DNA of 64,000 nt from Euphorbia lathyris. Its lineage: Eukaryota > Streptophyta > Magnoliopsida > Malpighiales > Euphorbiaceae. Below the pieces are notes generated by a model that saw only the letters and a program-made list of their open reading frames with translations, ran no database searches and was not told the origin of the DNA. Position numbers and translations under genes: made by a program. Positions 20,556-31,081 of this stretch are shown here, one piece after another; position 1 is the first letter of the stretch; each line of letters opens with the position of its first letter. Location: positions 23,039,501 to 23,103,500 of the forward strand of contig NC_088916.1 in the NCBI RefSeq assembly GCF_963576675.1, in the 5' to 3' direction.

Positions 20556-23500
20556 CTAATACGGAGGAAAGTCCCAATAGTTCTCAAAATCTCTCAGGTG
20601 TGATGCCCGCTCCGCAGATAGTGCCTCCTCGGCAGCACGCGCTCTATCATTAGAAACTCTCGCTCTCTCATCAAAGGCGCGTGCTCTCTCATCAGCAGCT
20701 CGTGCTCTCTCCTCTGCAGCAAGGCGCCTGATCAACTCATCACGTGCCCTCTCCTCGACGGCAAGGCGACCCTCAGTCTCCCGTCGCATCATCCCTGACC
20801 AGTGGTCATTTCTCTCTTGATACACATGACCAACTCGGGCATCAGCTTCCTACACTAGCTCGCTCTGTCTCCGCTCGTGGGCATGCAGATCACTCTATAG
20901 AAAAAGAAAAAAAGAACAGATAAAAGGCAGCATAGGCAAAAACATAAATCATACATACATGCATACATTTCACTACACTAAAGTACAGTAATGATACATA
21001 CCAGGTGATCGGTGCAGCGCAAGCTGAGGCGGTCTCGGAGATAACCAGACAGCCCCACGTAATCCGTACAAGTCTCTCTCGTGGTCAGAGAAGCGTCCGA
21101 GGGATCAAACGGGACCCTCGAGGAGAAGATAGGAGGGGCCGCCTCAAATCCCGCGTAAGGTGCCCCGGACTCGTCATAGCAGATCGTAGCATAATCTCTC
21201 CCATAGTCTGGTATAGGCACGCCTAGGGAAGACCTCTCCGGTCGGGCAGCGCTGGAGGACTCGCCAACATAGTGGGGCAGCTCGCACACTGGCGTTTGAG
21301 CCCGAGTGCCATCGAAGAAATCAGATAAGTGGGCACTTCTCCAGGATCCCTCCTGCAAACAAAACACACCATAAAACCTCTGAACATCTCATGAATAAAA
21401 GGGGTAAAATAAAAAGGGAATGGAATCACTTACCGGGACCTCCTTCTGACCAAAGACTGCCGCGACAGCCTCCCTCGAAAATACATCCGCCATCGGATCC
21501 ACCTCCATCGCTGCCGCCGGGGCATCCCTCGCGCTCACCAGAGTAGACAAGTAAGGCTCACGGCCCCCGGCGTGAATCCATACCGCTCTACCAACATACC
21601 GACGGGTCAGGTCCCGACGAATGACCGATAGTGGCAGGGTCCGCACCGCGAACATAGAGACGGGGATCTCGCCCGGCGTCCAGTGAGCGTCCCTAACTCC
21701 GGTGATGCCTCGATCCCCTAAATACCACGCCCGCACGTAGGGGCCGGTGAGCATACACTGCTGCTCCTGGATCATCGATACATATGTATAACCAGGGCCG
21801 AAGTCGAGGTCGTCCCATCGGAACTTAATCTAAAAAATGCACAAAGAGAAAGTCAGAAAGATTCAAACAAAAAAACCAGGCATGATTAGGCAAAATCTAC
21901 CTGTGTGAGGGTCAGCGAGTCGATCTGATCCAGAAGCCGCGACACTGTCCGACTCCTCTCGGCGCTCAAGTCAAAATCCCTCCACTGAGTCATGAAAGGC
22001 GGCCTCAGTACTCTCGGTCGAGATCGAGATCGGCTGGGAAGGATGTGTCTCTCATACGCCCACACCTGCGGTAAAAACGAGGACTAGGAGTGTGAAAAAT
22101 GCGAAGAAGATAAGACGGATAAGTCAAGAAGACGTCACGTACCAGCAGAGCAAAGGTATAACCACCGAAGTCCTTGCGCTTCCGGCAAGTCAGATCCAAA
22201 AACTTGTAAAGAAAGGCTAAGCCTGCCCCCGCCCAATCGTAGGAAGCCGCTGCATCCAAAACACTGAGCGCCTGAATGAGGCCCGCATGTACCTTCCCGC
22301 CCTTCGTGCGGAAAATCGTCTCACTCAGAGCATATACCAAGAAGCTACGAACCGCCAAGTCGGTATCATCAGTCTCGCAAAAATCTCGTCTACTCAAGAG
22401 GCTCGCGGTGGAAACAAACTTCACCGGAGCAGACTTGGCGCATAGGCGAACTCCCGGTCCAATCAAGGCAGCGAGCCTAGCAGGGTCAACCCGCGGTCGT
22501 ATCATACCAAAATGAAAAGGGACGGGAGTGTTGCTCCCTCGCAATCCGATCAATAGCGAAAAATCTCGAGGCGAGATAGTCATCTCCCCAAAGGAAAGGT
22601 GGAAGGTGTGGGTCGAATCAACCCACCGCTCACACAAGGCCCGTAGGCCAAAAGGATCGCATACCCCGTTGGTGCGGGGCAGCGCTGCAATAAAGGGCTC
22701 GAAGCCCAACTCATGCACGCGGGCTCTCGCCGCGGCGTCTAGCCTATCATACCACGAATGAACCTCGGCGGTGGTCCCCGAAATCTCAATGAACTAAAAA
22801 GGAACAAGATAAGAAAATTTAAATACAGCTCCTAAAGCATGCAAGCAATTGATAAGAACGCGTTAAGACTAGGTATTCTTTCATTTTCTAACCTAGAGAC
22901 ATCCGGTCAGTTAGGACCAATTTTCTGTAAAAATCTCTCCGGTAGGGTCATTCACGTAAGGTTTAGTCAATTCTTTGATCCACCCTCGTCTGCGGTGACG
23001 AGGAGCATAGATTAGGCTTTACTATTCACGTGCATTAGTTAAGTTTTTACTATTCACGTTTTCACTATTCACGTGCACTATTCACGTTTTTACTATTCAC
23101 GTGCATTAACTAAGTTTTTACTATTCACGTTTTTACTATTCACGTGCACTATTCACGTTTTTACTATCCACGCGCACTATTCACGTTTTCACTATTCACG
23201 TGCACTATTCACGTTTCTTAATATTCACGTGCATTAGCTAAGTCTTTACTATTCATGTTTTTACTATTCATTTGCACTATTCACGTTTTCACTATTCACG
23301 TCTTCACTATTCACGTCGTTTTTACTGTTAGCATGCATAAATTCGTAGTGTCACTATTCACATGCATATAGCGCGCATTCTTACAAAAATAAACAGGTGT
23401 TACTTGTAAATAAAGGAATTCACGTTTTCTAGCTAAAGTCCTCTAAGGCAGTCTAAGGGTTAGCATGCAAATCATGTTCGTATAGGAATGCTAAAGCCTA

Positions 23501-23619
23501 GAGTTCGAATCGAATAAAAGTGAGAAATTACTTACCTCGTTGCAGCATGTCCTGCTCAAATGCGTAGTAGGGTCGTGAAAGGTATCCACTCTATCCAGGT
23601 TTACGTAAACCTCGTCCAT
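20556..23619 (-). pseudogene. Antisense six-exon plant mobile domain (PMD/MAIN-like) gene inside E1
   Basis: Minus-strand exons: 23619-23536, 22793-22143, 22065-21901, 21829-21434, 21352-21002 and 20894-20556. All five introns are GT-AG, every exon is a multiple of three, and the total is about 661 residues. Exon 2 carries the plant mobile domain signature (WVDSTHTFHLSFGEMTISP, then LLIGL); exon 3 starts VWAYERH, also typical. The C terminus is an Arg/Glu/Ala-rich coiled coil with ERARA repeats. One stop (TAG, complement 20850-20852) interrupts exon 6; a different acceptor could not remove it simply. The start ATG is the first in frame after a stop. PMD proteins are plant nuclear factors of the MAIN/MAIL1 type, often linked to transposons; the role here is unknown. 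Confidence 0.87.
22794..23535 (-). repeat. Intron 1 of the antisense gene with ACTATTCACG repeats
   Basis: A 742-bp intron. Between about 23020 and 23330 it is a degenerate array of the short unit ACTATTCACGT (read on +), with TTTT and GCA spacers and a higher-order pattern of alternating TTTTT and GCATTAGTTAAG linkers. Intron ends are GTAAGT and TTTTTAG on the minus strand. Confidence 0.75.
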
Positions 23620-23730
23620 GCCTCTAGTGCCATCTCATTCATCTAAATCCATCCCGAGAATAATCCAAATTGAAGTCTAGTGAGAGAAAGAGGAGAGAGA
23701 AGGTGTGGGGTTGAAATGAAACCCCACCAC

Positions 23731-23739
23731 CTTATATAG
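23731..23739 (-). promoter_or_regulatory. TATA box of the antisense gene
   Basis: CTATATAAG-type box on the minus strand, about 115 bases upstream of the ATG at 23619. It is followed by a pyrimidine-rich leader with a five-codon upstream ORF. Position and sequence suit a plant RNA polymerase II promoter; activity is inferred. Confidence 0.55.
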
Positions 23740-24093
23740 GAAAAGGGAATGACATTCCCGTAAATAGTGAAAAAAGTACGATTTGACATAAAGGTAAAAA
23801 GTAAATAATTAATTCCTAAGTGCACAGACCTCCGATTTGCAGTCCGTTTCAGTCTGCATTTCTCTCAGATAGCAACCAATACTGTCAAGATATAAACTCC
23901 AGACAACAGCCAATTTTTACAGAACAGGACACCAGTCAAAGTACAGACGACAGTCAACAGAAAAACAATCGTTAGTCGATATCATTCCAGACCAAAACAC
24001 GTTCCCATTAAACCTCCGAGACACTAGCTCCAGACAATGGTGTTTTAAAAGAATCCAAAATCGTTAGAAAGAACTTTTCTGCTCTTTAGCCAT
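23740..24093. other. E1 noncoding spacer
   Basis: No ORF or RNA gene recognised. Presumably the upstream region of the antisense gene. Short CAGAC/CAGTC-rich words recur but no clean repeat is seen. Confidence 0.5.
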
Positions 24094-24474
24094 CTTACCT
24101 ACGGTTCACGACCGAGGTAGCTTTTTAGCCATCTTACCTACGGTTCACGACCGAGGTAGCTTTTTAGCCATCTTACCTACGGTTCACGACCGAGGTAGCT
24201 TTTTAGCCATCTTACCTACGGTTCACGACCGAGGTAGCTTTTTAGCCATCTTACCTACGGTTCACGACCGAGGTAGCTTTTTAGCCATCTTACCTACGGT
24301 TCACGACCGAGGTAGCTTTTTAGCCATCTTACCGACGGTTCACGACCGAGGTAGCTTTTTAGCCATCTTACCTACGGTTCACGACCGAGGTAGCTTTTTA
24401 GCCATCTTACCTACGGTTCACGACCGAGGTAGCTTTTTAGCCATCTTACCTACGGTCCACGACCGAGGTTGCTT
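24094..24474 (+). repeat. Ten-copy 39-bp tandem repeat in the E1 3' region
   Basis: Ten head-to-tail copies of a 39-bp unit containing TTTTTAGCCATCTTACC and CACGACCGAGGTAG. Copies are nearly identical (one GACGG variant, and the last copy diverges). No unique spacers, so not CRISPR-like. Such arrays in 3' regions of Tat/Ogre elements are a recognised source of satellite DNA. Confidence 0.95.
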
Positions 24475-24727
24475 TCGAGCCATTCTTACCCATAGTCAAC
24501 GTACGCTAGATTCCGAGAGAAAAATATCCACCGACGGCCGATTCAGAGGCAAGGATGGAAGGAATCAGAGAACGACACCAGAGCGCGCAGCGCGAAGGTC
24601 AGGTATGCTCCCTCCTACTCTTTACGTGTCTTTTACTTTTATATGTTTTACATTGCATGTGTTACGTTAGCAAAAAAACGTTTTCAAAACACACACATCA
24701 CTGTCAAAATAGAAAAGTAGGGGCAAC
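24475..24727 (+). other. E1 3' end with polypurine tract
   Basis: Noncoding. The purine-rich AGAAAAGTAGGGGCAA at about 24711-24726 abuts the 3' LTR start and is the likely plus-strand primer. Confidence 0.7.
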
Positions 24728-25154
24728 TGTAGACACTGAGTCGGAGGACCTGTGACGAAAACCTGAAAACAAGACGGTTGAAGTGATTGATTCCGGAAGT
24801 TTTGAAAAACAAAAAAATATATAAAGAATAATAAGCGAAGGAAAATTAGCGGCACGACGCGGGTGCATAGCGGCATCCGGCACGCGGACGACAATAGTCG
24901 AACGCCCGCTCGGCGGCGCGGGACGTGCGCTCGGCGTCCGTCGGACGCACCGCAAGTGGCACGCTCTCGACGTCCGAGCAATGCCCGGGTCCGGTGGCAC
25001 GGGGCGCGCTCTCGTGGGCCGCTGAGCGCACGTGCCCGGTAGCGCGAAGCGCGCGTTCGGCGGTCGCGACGTGTGAGCGTCCAGCGGCGCGGGACGCGCG
25101 CTCGACGGCCGCGGGGTGCGCACGCCCGATGGCTCGAGGCACGCCCCGAGGGTC

Positions 25155-25350
25155 GTCGGGCGGGCGCCCAACCACGTCGGGCGAACGCCCGACGGAGGTT
25201 GGGCGCGGGCGCCCAACCTAGCGTTGGGCGCTCGCCCAACGTCGTTGGGCGGCCGCCCAACAAGGTTGGGCGGTAGCCCAACACTAGGTTGGGCGGCCGC
25301 CCAACCCCAATGGGCGACGCCCAATTTCTTTTGGGCGTCGCCCATTGGTC
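25155..25350 (+). promoter_or_regulatory. U3 palindrome array
   Basis: At least seven consecutive 14-22-bp palindromes of the form GTTGGGCG-n-CGCCCAAC with different centres (AA, GG, CT, GGCC, GGTA and others), ending about 20 bases before the TATA box. A similar but not identical array is in the E2 5' LTR (about 51060-51300). Likely protein-binding sites or a structured CpG-rich enhancer; function inferred. Confidence 0.75.
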
Positions 25351-25366
25351 CGGGGACCCGTTTGCC

Positions 25367-25374
25367 TATAAAAG
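25367..25374 (+). promoter_or_regulatory. E1 3' LTR TATA box
   Basis: TATAAAAG within GCC/GGC arms of an imperfect inverted repeat. Conserved in E2 at 51322. The equivalent is deleted from the E1 5' LTR. Confidence 0.8.
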
Positions 25375-27694
25375 GCACAGATCCCCATGCAAAAAAAAAG
25401 AAAGGAGAAAGGTGGGAGGAATCCTTAGAGAGCTTCTCACACTAGATATTTTTCTAGAGAGAGGAAGTTGATTTTTTTAGGAAAAAACATTTTTTTTCCT
25501 AAAAATTGAAAATCTCTAAATTTCCTAAGTTCAATTTTTACTAAATTTTTTATAAAAAACGGGAGCTCGTGGTTCGTGGAATCAGTCGGCTTCAACTGTC
25601 AGATACCGAATTCAAGGTATTATCCGAGGACTAGACTCTTTATTTTATTTAATTTATTCTATAGTTTTTATTCATTTAGTCATTTATTTATTTTGTCACA
25701 TTTTATTTAATTAGCGTATTTATTTAATTTTCGTTTCGTGTTAAATAAAATTCGGTTTTGTTTTAAAATAAAAAATCTCGTTTTGATGTCCCAATACGAA
25801 CCGTGATCCGATAAAAGGTAGTTCGGGTATCGAAAACGTTGTAATTACAAGTTTTTAATTTAAAAGGAATTTCCAAATAATGTTTTGAAATAAAAAACGT
25901 CGTTTAGGAATTTTCGTTTTCGACTATGATCCATCTTTGGTAGTTCGGAAACCCAAAACGATTGAATTAGATTTAATTTAAAGCTTTTGAATAAATCTGG
26001 AAACATTTAGGAGTGCTGCTGTAATTTACCTATTCTGTCACTAAATGCTGTTTACCGACGGACTTTCCGTCGGTAAATCTGCCAAAATGTAAAAAATGCC
26101 ATTTCAGTCCCTTTTTCTTAACTTTTAAACTTTTAATCCTTAGTACATACATATAAATATGTAATATATGTTTTTCAAATTATTTTAGAACTTTAGCATA
26201 TATAATCATTCTAGAATATTTGTATATTATTATTCCATTTTACAATATAAGTATAAGTATATATATGTATTCCTTTTTATTAATTTGGATTATGTTTTAA
26301 ATGTTAGTTATTTGGTATTTTGAGAAATAATTAATATATATTAGCATATGGTATTTTTGGTATTTAAAACTATAGTAGTTATGTATATGTATAGTTTTTG
26401 GAACATTTGGGTTGTTTTAGTGATTATTGAATAAAATTATTTTTGGATAAGAATTATTTTCTTAGTTATAGGATTTACTTATTATTTTCACATTTTCAAA
26501 GTATAGATATATTGTACCTATTATTTTTATATATACATATAGCTTCTTTTGTATTAACTCTTATTTTATATTCTATTTTTGATTTAAATATATATACGTA
26601 TGTACAAATTATTTTCTTTACCCTTTAAGCCCATTCTTGGGTCCATATTTCAAATGGGCTTTATTTAAGTGTAAATATTAGTTAAAATAAGCGTATTGTT
26701 GTAATTATAACAATTAGAGAGTCCATTAAATAAGTGGGGAAAATAAATCACAAAAAGAGAGTTTTCAATTGAATTATTTAAACTAATGAGTTTTTTTTTC
26801 TAATGTAAATAAATAGAGTCATTCTTGTTAATATTCCAAATCGTCTTCAAAACACCACGTTTTAAAACCTTAATCCGTTCCAAAGGCGGATTAAAGGATC
26901 ATTGTAATTAAAATCGTTTTCTTTGCAAATAATAGATTTTTGGAATCATTTTCTTAAAGGATTTGTACAAAATGAAATTGACTTGTATGTTTAACCACGT
27001 TTTCTTATTAAAAGGTTCTTTATCTCGAACGTTTTCAAATACTCGAGTCGTTCCAACGGCGATTCGGGTAAGCTTCATCAAACAAGGTTTTAAAACGCTC
27101 CTAAATCGTTCCAACGGCGATTAAGGTGCGAACCATGTAAATAAAACTCGTTTTGGGGAAATAAGTTAGTGTAGAATAAACACACAACATAACATTTAAA
27201 TACGGTTGTAAATAAATCATTTCTTTCTTCCCTCTCTGTGTATGTATAAACATAAATGGGTGATTCTTTACTGAGGTGGCTTTTCAATATCATATGCTCA
27301 AAATGGTTTCTAAAAAGAGAAAGAAAAGGGTTTCAAATGAATTTTAAACTTAAAGAAGTATACGATTAGTCCGTTATCGCCTAACATGCTGAGTAGGAGG
27401 CCGGTGGTTCATAACCGGGCGATGTCGGGGTGCCTAGTAGCCTTTCTCCGGAAAGGAGCTAGCCTTCTCGGCTCGTACCTAAGTTTTCCGAACCCACACC
27501 GGTCTCCCGCAAGGGATCGGTGTTCATTTTCCCATTCGTGGGTGGCGACTCTTCCATATCTCCGAGCTCCGGTCCTGCCGAGCAGCTTGATTCCACGATT
27601 GGTTGCTTTCGGCGCCAATCACCGCTTACGTCGCCATGAGGTTGTCCACCCCCCGGTCCGCCCGGGAGATTAGGCCGCGGCACCTCGTCTAACA

Positions 27695-29464
27695 CTTGTT
27701 ATTTAATTTTCTTCGCTTTAATGCCTATCTGCTGTGTTGATCTAAATTCACAACTTGTCTCATAATGTCTTAATTGAACAAAGGATCTAAGGATTGACAA
27801 ACATTGAATTAATCATATACTTAGCCACTGAGTAAAATTACTCAGCCTCAATTAACTCACTCAGCCAACTCCAATATTCGAACTTAATCGTCCGTTTAAC
27901 TTTGTATCGAAACTGAGTGAAATAAGCCTGGTCCAAGAACTGACCTAACTCTGAACACTGACTTTAGACTTACTTGATTAAACCTTAAAATGTTTAAAGT
28001 AAAACTAAGTCAGCGGCTCCACCCTTACGGGGGAGAATCTTAAGAAGTTAAGAATAGGTCAATCATCATGGGGGAGCTCAACACGGAGTTCCTTATTGAA
28101 TATTTTTGCCAACATCAAAATGGGGGAGTTTGTTGAAACACCTTTCCACATGATTTTGATTTGACAAAATTATTTATGTGAATGATAAAAATATTCCAAC
28201 ACATTAAATTTAAATGCTTTGATTTATTCATACTAATGTGTTTGTTCAATGTTGAGTTATTTGATTTATAAGACATTAAGATAAATGGCCCAAAGGCCCA
28301 AAAGAGGAAGTCAAGCCCAAGTCAACAGATCAAAGCCTCACAGCCCAAGAAGACTCAAAATGCCGTCGTACTGAGTAAGGCGTTAGCCCAGCAACAAGAA
28401 GGATCGAGAAGCCTTCTACCAATTGCTTCAAAGTGAAGCTGCTGAGTTGAGCGACAAGGTTGTCAGGTCAGCGGCAGAACAGAATGAACTTGGAGACCAA
28501 GTATTTCTACTTTGGGTAAAGCTCAAAAGGCGCAGGAAGCTGTCTGGAAGACTTTGCCATAAATGTAGGAACATTCTGTTTCATCTGACGAAAAGCTGCT
28601 TAGCACTGGCGAAGACAGAAGATACAAGAATATGATTGGCCGAAGACGCTGAGCACGTACTGAGTGAAAGCGACAAGAAGCCGTTTGACTCCAACGGTTA
28701 TTTCGAAATTCAAAATCACCGGTGCTTGAAGTGTCACTATAAATAGGCCTCTCAAATGCTTCATTCGAGGCAGATCTTCAATCAAGTCGAAACGCTGACC
28801 AAATTCATACTTGAAGTTCTATGAGAAAAGCAAAGCAAATCTTACACCAATTCCAATCATTGTGTAAAAGTCTAGAGTGATGTCATTCATCTAAAGTGTC
28901 TTAGCAATTGTTGTTTAGGACAAACACTTATCATTTCTAGAAGAATAAAAAGGAGAAGCTGAGTACTCGGTTATAGTACTCAGCAGTAGTTATAGGAGTG
29001 AGTAGAGGAATAGAGGAAGGTACTCTTGTATACTCAGCTTCTGTTGTAAAAGGTTTCGTGCTCTACCTTTAAAGAGCTCAGTAGAGGATTCAAAAAGCTC
29101 GGAACGAGTTCCGGGGACTGGACGTAGGCGGAGAGGCCGAACCAGGATAAGTCTGCTGAGTAACATATTTCTAACCTTTAAACTCCTTTATATATTGCTT
29201 GCTATAAAACTGACTAAGTAACGAACTCACACTGAGTTGAGTGCACTAAGAAGCTGAGTTCAGGAATAGACTTAAGTGCTATCTCCTGACTCAAGGAAAG
29301 AAGCAGACTTAGTCACCAGTTGACTAAGCTTGTGTCTTAAAACTACTTAGCCCCGATGTGTAAACTTTTTCTTAAAGAAAAGAAGTCAGCCTTAACGGAT
29401 AAAATTTTAAATAGTTCCTATCCCCCCCTTGGAACTAACCTTGTCACGTTATACGGGACCAACA
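27695..29464 (+). mobile_element. C1 right segment: 3' untranslated region and 3' LTR
   Basis: Continuation of C1 after E1, starting with the duplicated CTTGT. 27700-28130 is noncoding and ends in the polypurine tract AAAATGGGGGAG (28117-28128). The LTR is 28131-29464 (TGTTGAAAC...CCAACA, 1334 bp), with a TATA box TATAAATAG at 28738-28746. A small ORF at 28423-28635 in the LTR is not credible. Confidence 0.93.
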
Positions 29465-30581
29465 GAGATTACTCAATAGTCTTATCCTGGTTCGGCCTCA
29501 CCGCCTACGTCCAGTCCCAAGAATCCTTCCGGGCTTTTTCAATCCACTACTGAGCTCTTTAAAGGTAGAGCACAAACTGTTTACAAGCAATTGAGTATGC
29601 AAGAGTACCATCCTCTATTCGTCTACTCAATCCTACTGAGCGCTATAACCAAACACTCAGATTTTCTCTACCGCTGAGTACTAAAACCGAGTACTCAGCT
29701 TCACTCTCTCAACCTTTACAATTGATACAAGATTTGTTCTCTCTAAACAAAGAACACTTTAGATGAATAAAAAATTGACTCTAGACTTTTACACAGAGAT
29801 TGGATTTGGGTGTAAGAACTTGCTTTTTCTATTTAGACAGCTTCTATTTGTGAAGATTTGCTTTTCTGTCTGTGCTTTCTTGTATTTTGACAAAGGATCC
29901 AAGTGATGAACTTGTCCTTTTATAGCAATTTCTGAAGCTCCAATGATTTGAATTCGAATATATCCGTTGAAATCAAACGGTCTTCTTTCGTCATTGATAG
30001 GTCAGCGTTCAGTAATTGCTAACCAATCCTGTCGTCTGAATTTAGCAGGCGCCAGGCTTGCCAGTTTCGTCTTCTTGCTCCAGGTTTCGTCTTCTAGTGC
30101 CAGGTTTGTCTTCTTGCTAAACGCCAGATGATCCATGCGTCTCGAAAAGGTCTCTTGGCGTAATTCCGAGGCTTTTGAATTGGTGCAGACCTTTGTCGGA
30201 CTTTATCTTCTAGTCAACGGATCATTGGTGCTGTCCTGACGAACACTCAGCTTGACTTAATTGACGTTGCCTTTTAAGATCTCCTTTGACGAGGCTGAGT
30301 TACGTTCTACTCAGCTTCTTCGGTCAGCTTCGTCTTCAAGCGTTTGTTCTGAAGAAGACTTTTCTTTTATGATGCTGAGTTGTGTTCTACTCAGCTTCTG
30401 TGGCTTATGCTGACTTCGTGCTGTCTTACTTTTTATTCATGTTCTTATTTAATAATATACTCAACATTAAATAAACACAATAGTACAATTAAATCAAAGC
30501 ACTTAAATTTAATTGTCTTAATCATGGGATTAACTTAAATAATTTTGTCAAATCAAAATTATGTGAAAAAGTGTTTCAACA
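29465..30581 (-). repeat. C2 3' LTR, truncated by C1
   Basis: Aligns with 39991-41098. Begins GAGATTACTC where the 5' LTR reads GGGTTAGAGATTACTC. TATA box CTATAAAAGG at complement 29916-29925. Ends TTTCAACA (complement of TGTTGAAA) at 30581. Confidence 0.92.
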
Positions 30582-31081
30582 AACTCCCCCATTTTGATGT
30601 TGGCAAAAGTATTTAATTATAGAACTCAGCATTGAGGTTCCCCATGATTGTTAACCTTTATTCTTCTGAAGTTACTCCCCCGTAAGGGTTGCACCTATTG
30701 ACTTAAATTAACTCTAAACCTTCTAAGATTTAATCGAGTGAAATTAAGACATGCCTTTACTCACTTAGTTCAATTCTAGACCTTCTAAGATCTAATTCAG
30801 ATGAGCCTAAGGTCAGCTTTCAGAAGTAGGTCAATATTTGGAACATATAATTATTACTCAGTGTCAAATATAGATATTAGAGTTTTTACTTGTATATTCC
30901 TTATGTTCACGAGTTTTAATTAGTTAAGTATGACAGATCAGCATATAAGCACAACAAGTAAGCATCGTATATATAAAGGCAATTTGGATAAAAGATGCTT
31001 ATAAATAATATTACTCAGCTTAACAAGAACATGCCATACAATATAAGTAACAAGCAAAGACTATATAGACTATTGCTAGCA
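30582..31081 (-). other. C2 3' untranslated region with polypurine tract
   Basis: Noncoding. The complement of AACTCCCCCATTTTGATG (30582-30599) is the GGGGGAGT-type polypurine tract next to the LTR. Apart from this, nothing recognisable. Confidence 0.75.

Larger units (their letters stand above)
8559..27694 (+). mobile_element. Tat/Ogre-type Ty3/gypsy retrotransposon E1 (19.1 kb)
   Basis: Complete element bounded by TG...CA LTRs and a CTTGT duplication (8554-8558 and 27695-27699). Order: LTR, tRNA-Arg-type primer site, long leader, multi-module gag, protease, G-patch, reverse transcriptase, RNase H, archaeal-type RNase H, integrase, long 3' region with an antisense gene and satellite-like repeats, LTR. 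Gypsy domain order plus the second RNase H assign it to the Tat lineage. About ten base differences between its LTRs over 2.1 kb, counted by eye, suggest recent insertion. Defects: a gag frameshift, one pol stop, and a 5' LTR promoter deletion. Confidence 0.95.
24728..27694 (+). repeat. E1 3' LTR (2967 bp, full length)
   Basis: TGTAGACACTGAG...CTAACA. U3 includes a GC- and CpG-rich block (24845-25350), a palindrome array and TATA at 25367. The rest is AT-rich, with the hairpin at 26051 and a conserved GC-rich end (27385-27694) that carries stem CCTTTCTCCGGAAAGG. Large minus-strand ORFs in the GC-rich block are compositional and not genes. Confidence 0.96.

Noticed and set aside
24094..24474. 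CRISPR-like regular repeat
   Set aside because: Units are contiguous with no unique spacers, and the context is a plant retrotransposon.
24667..25378. Long overlapping ORFs (up to about 220 codons) on both strands in the GC-rich LTR block
   Set aside because: They are stop-poor only because of GC-rich palindromic repeats; no domain, and E2's block reads differently.
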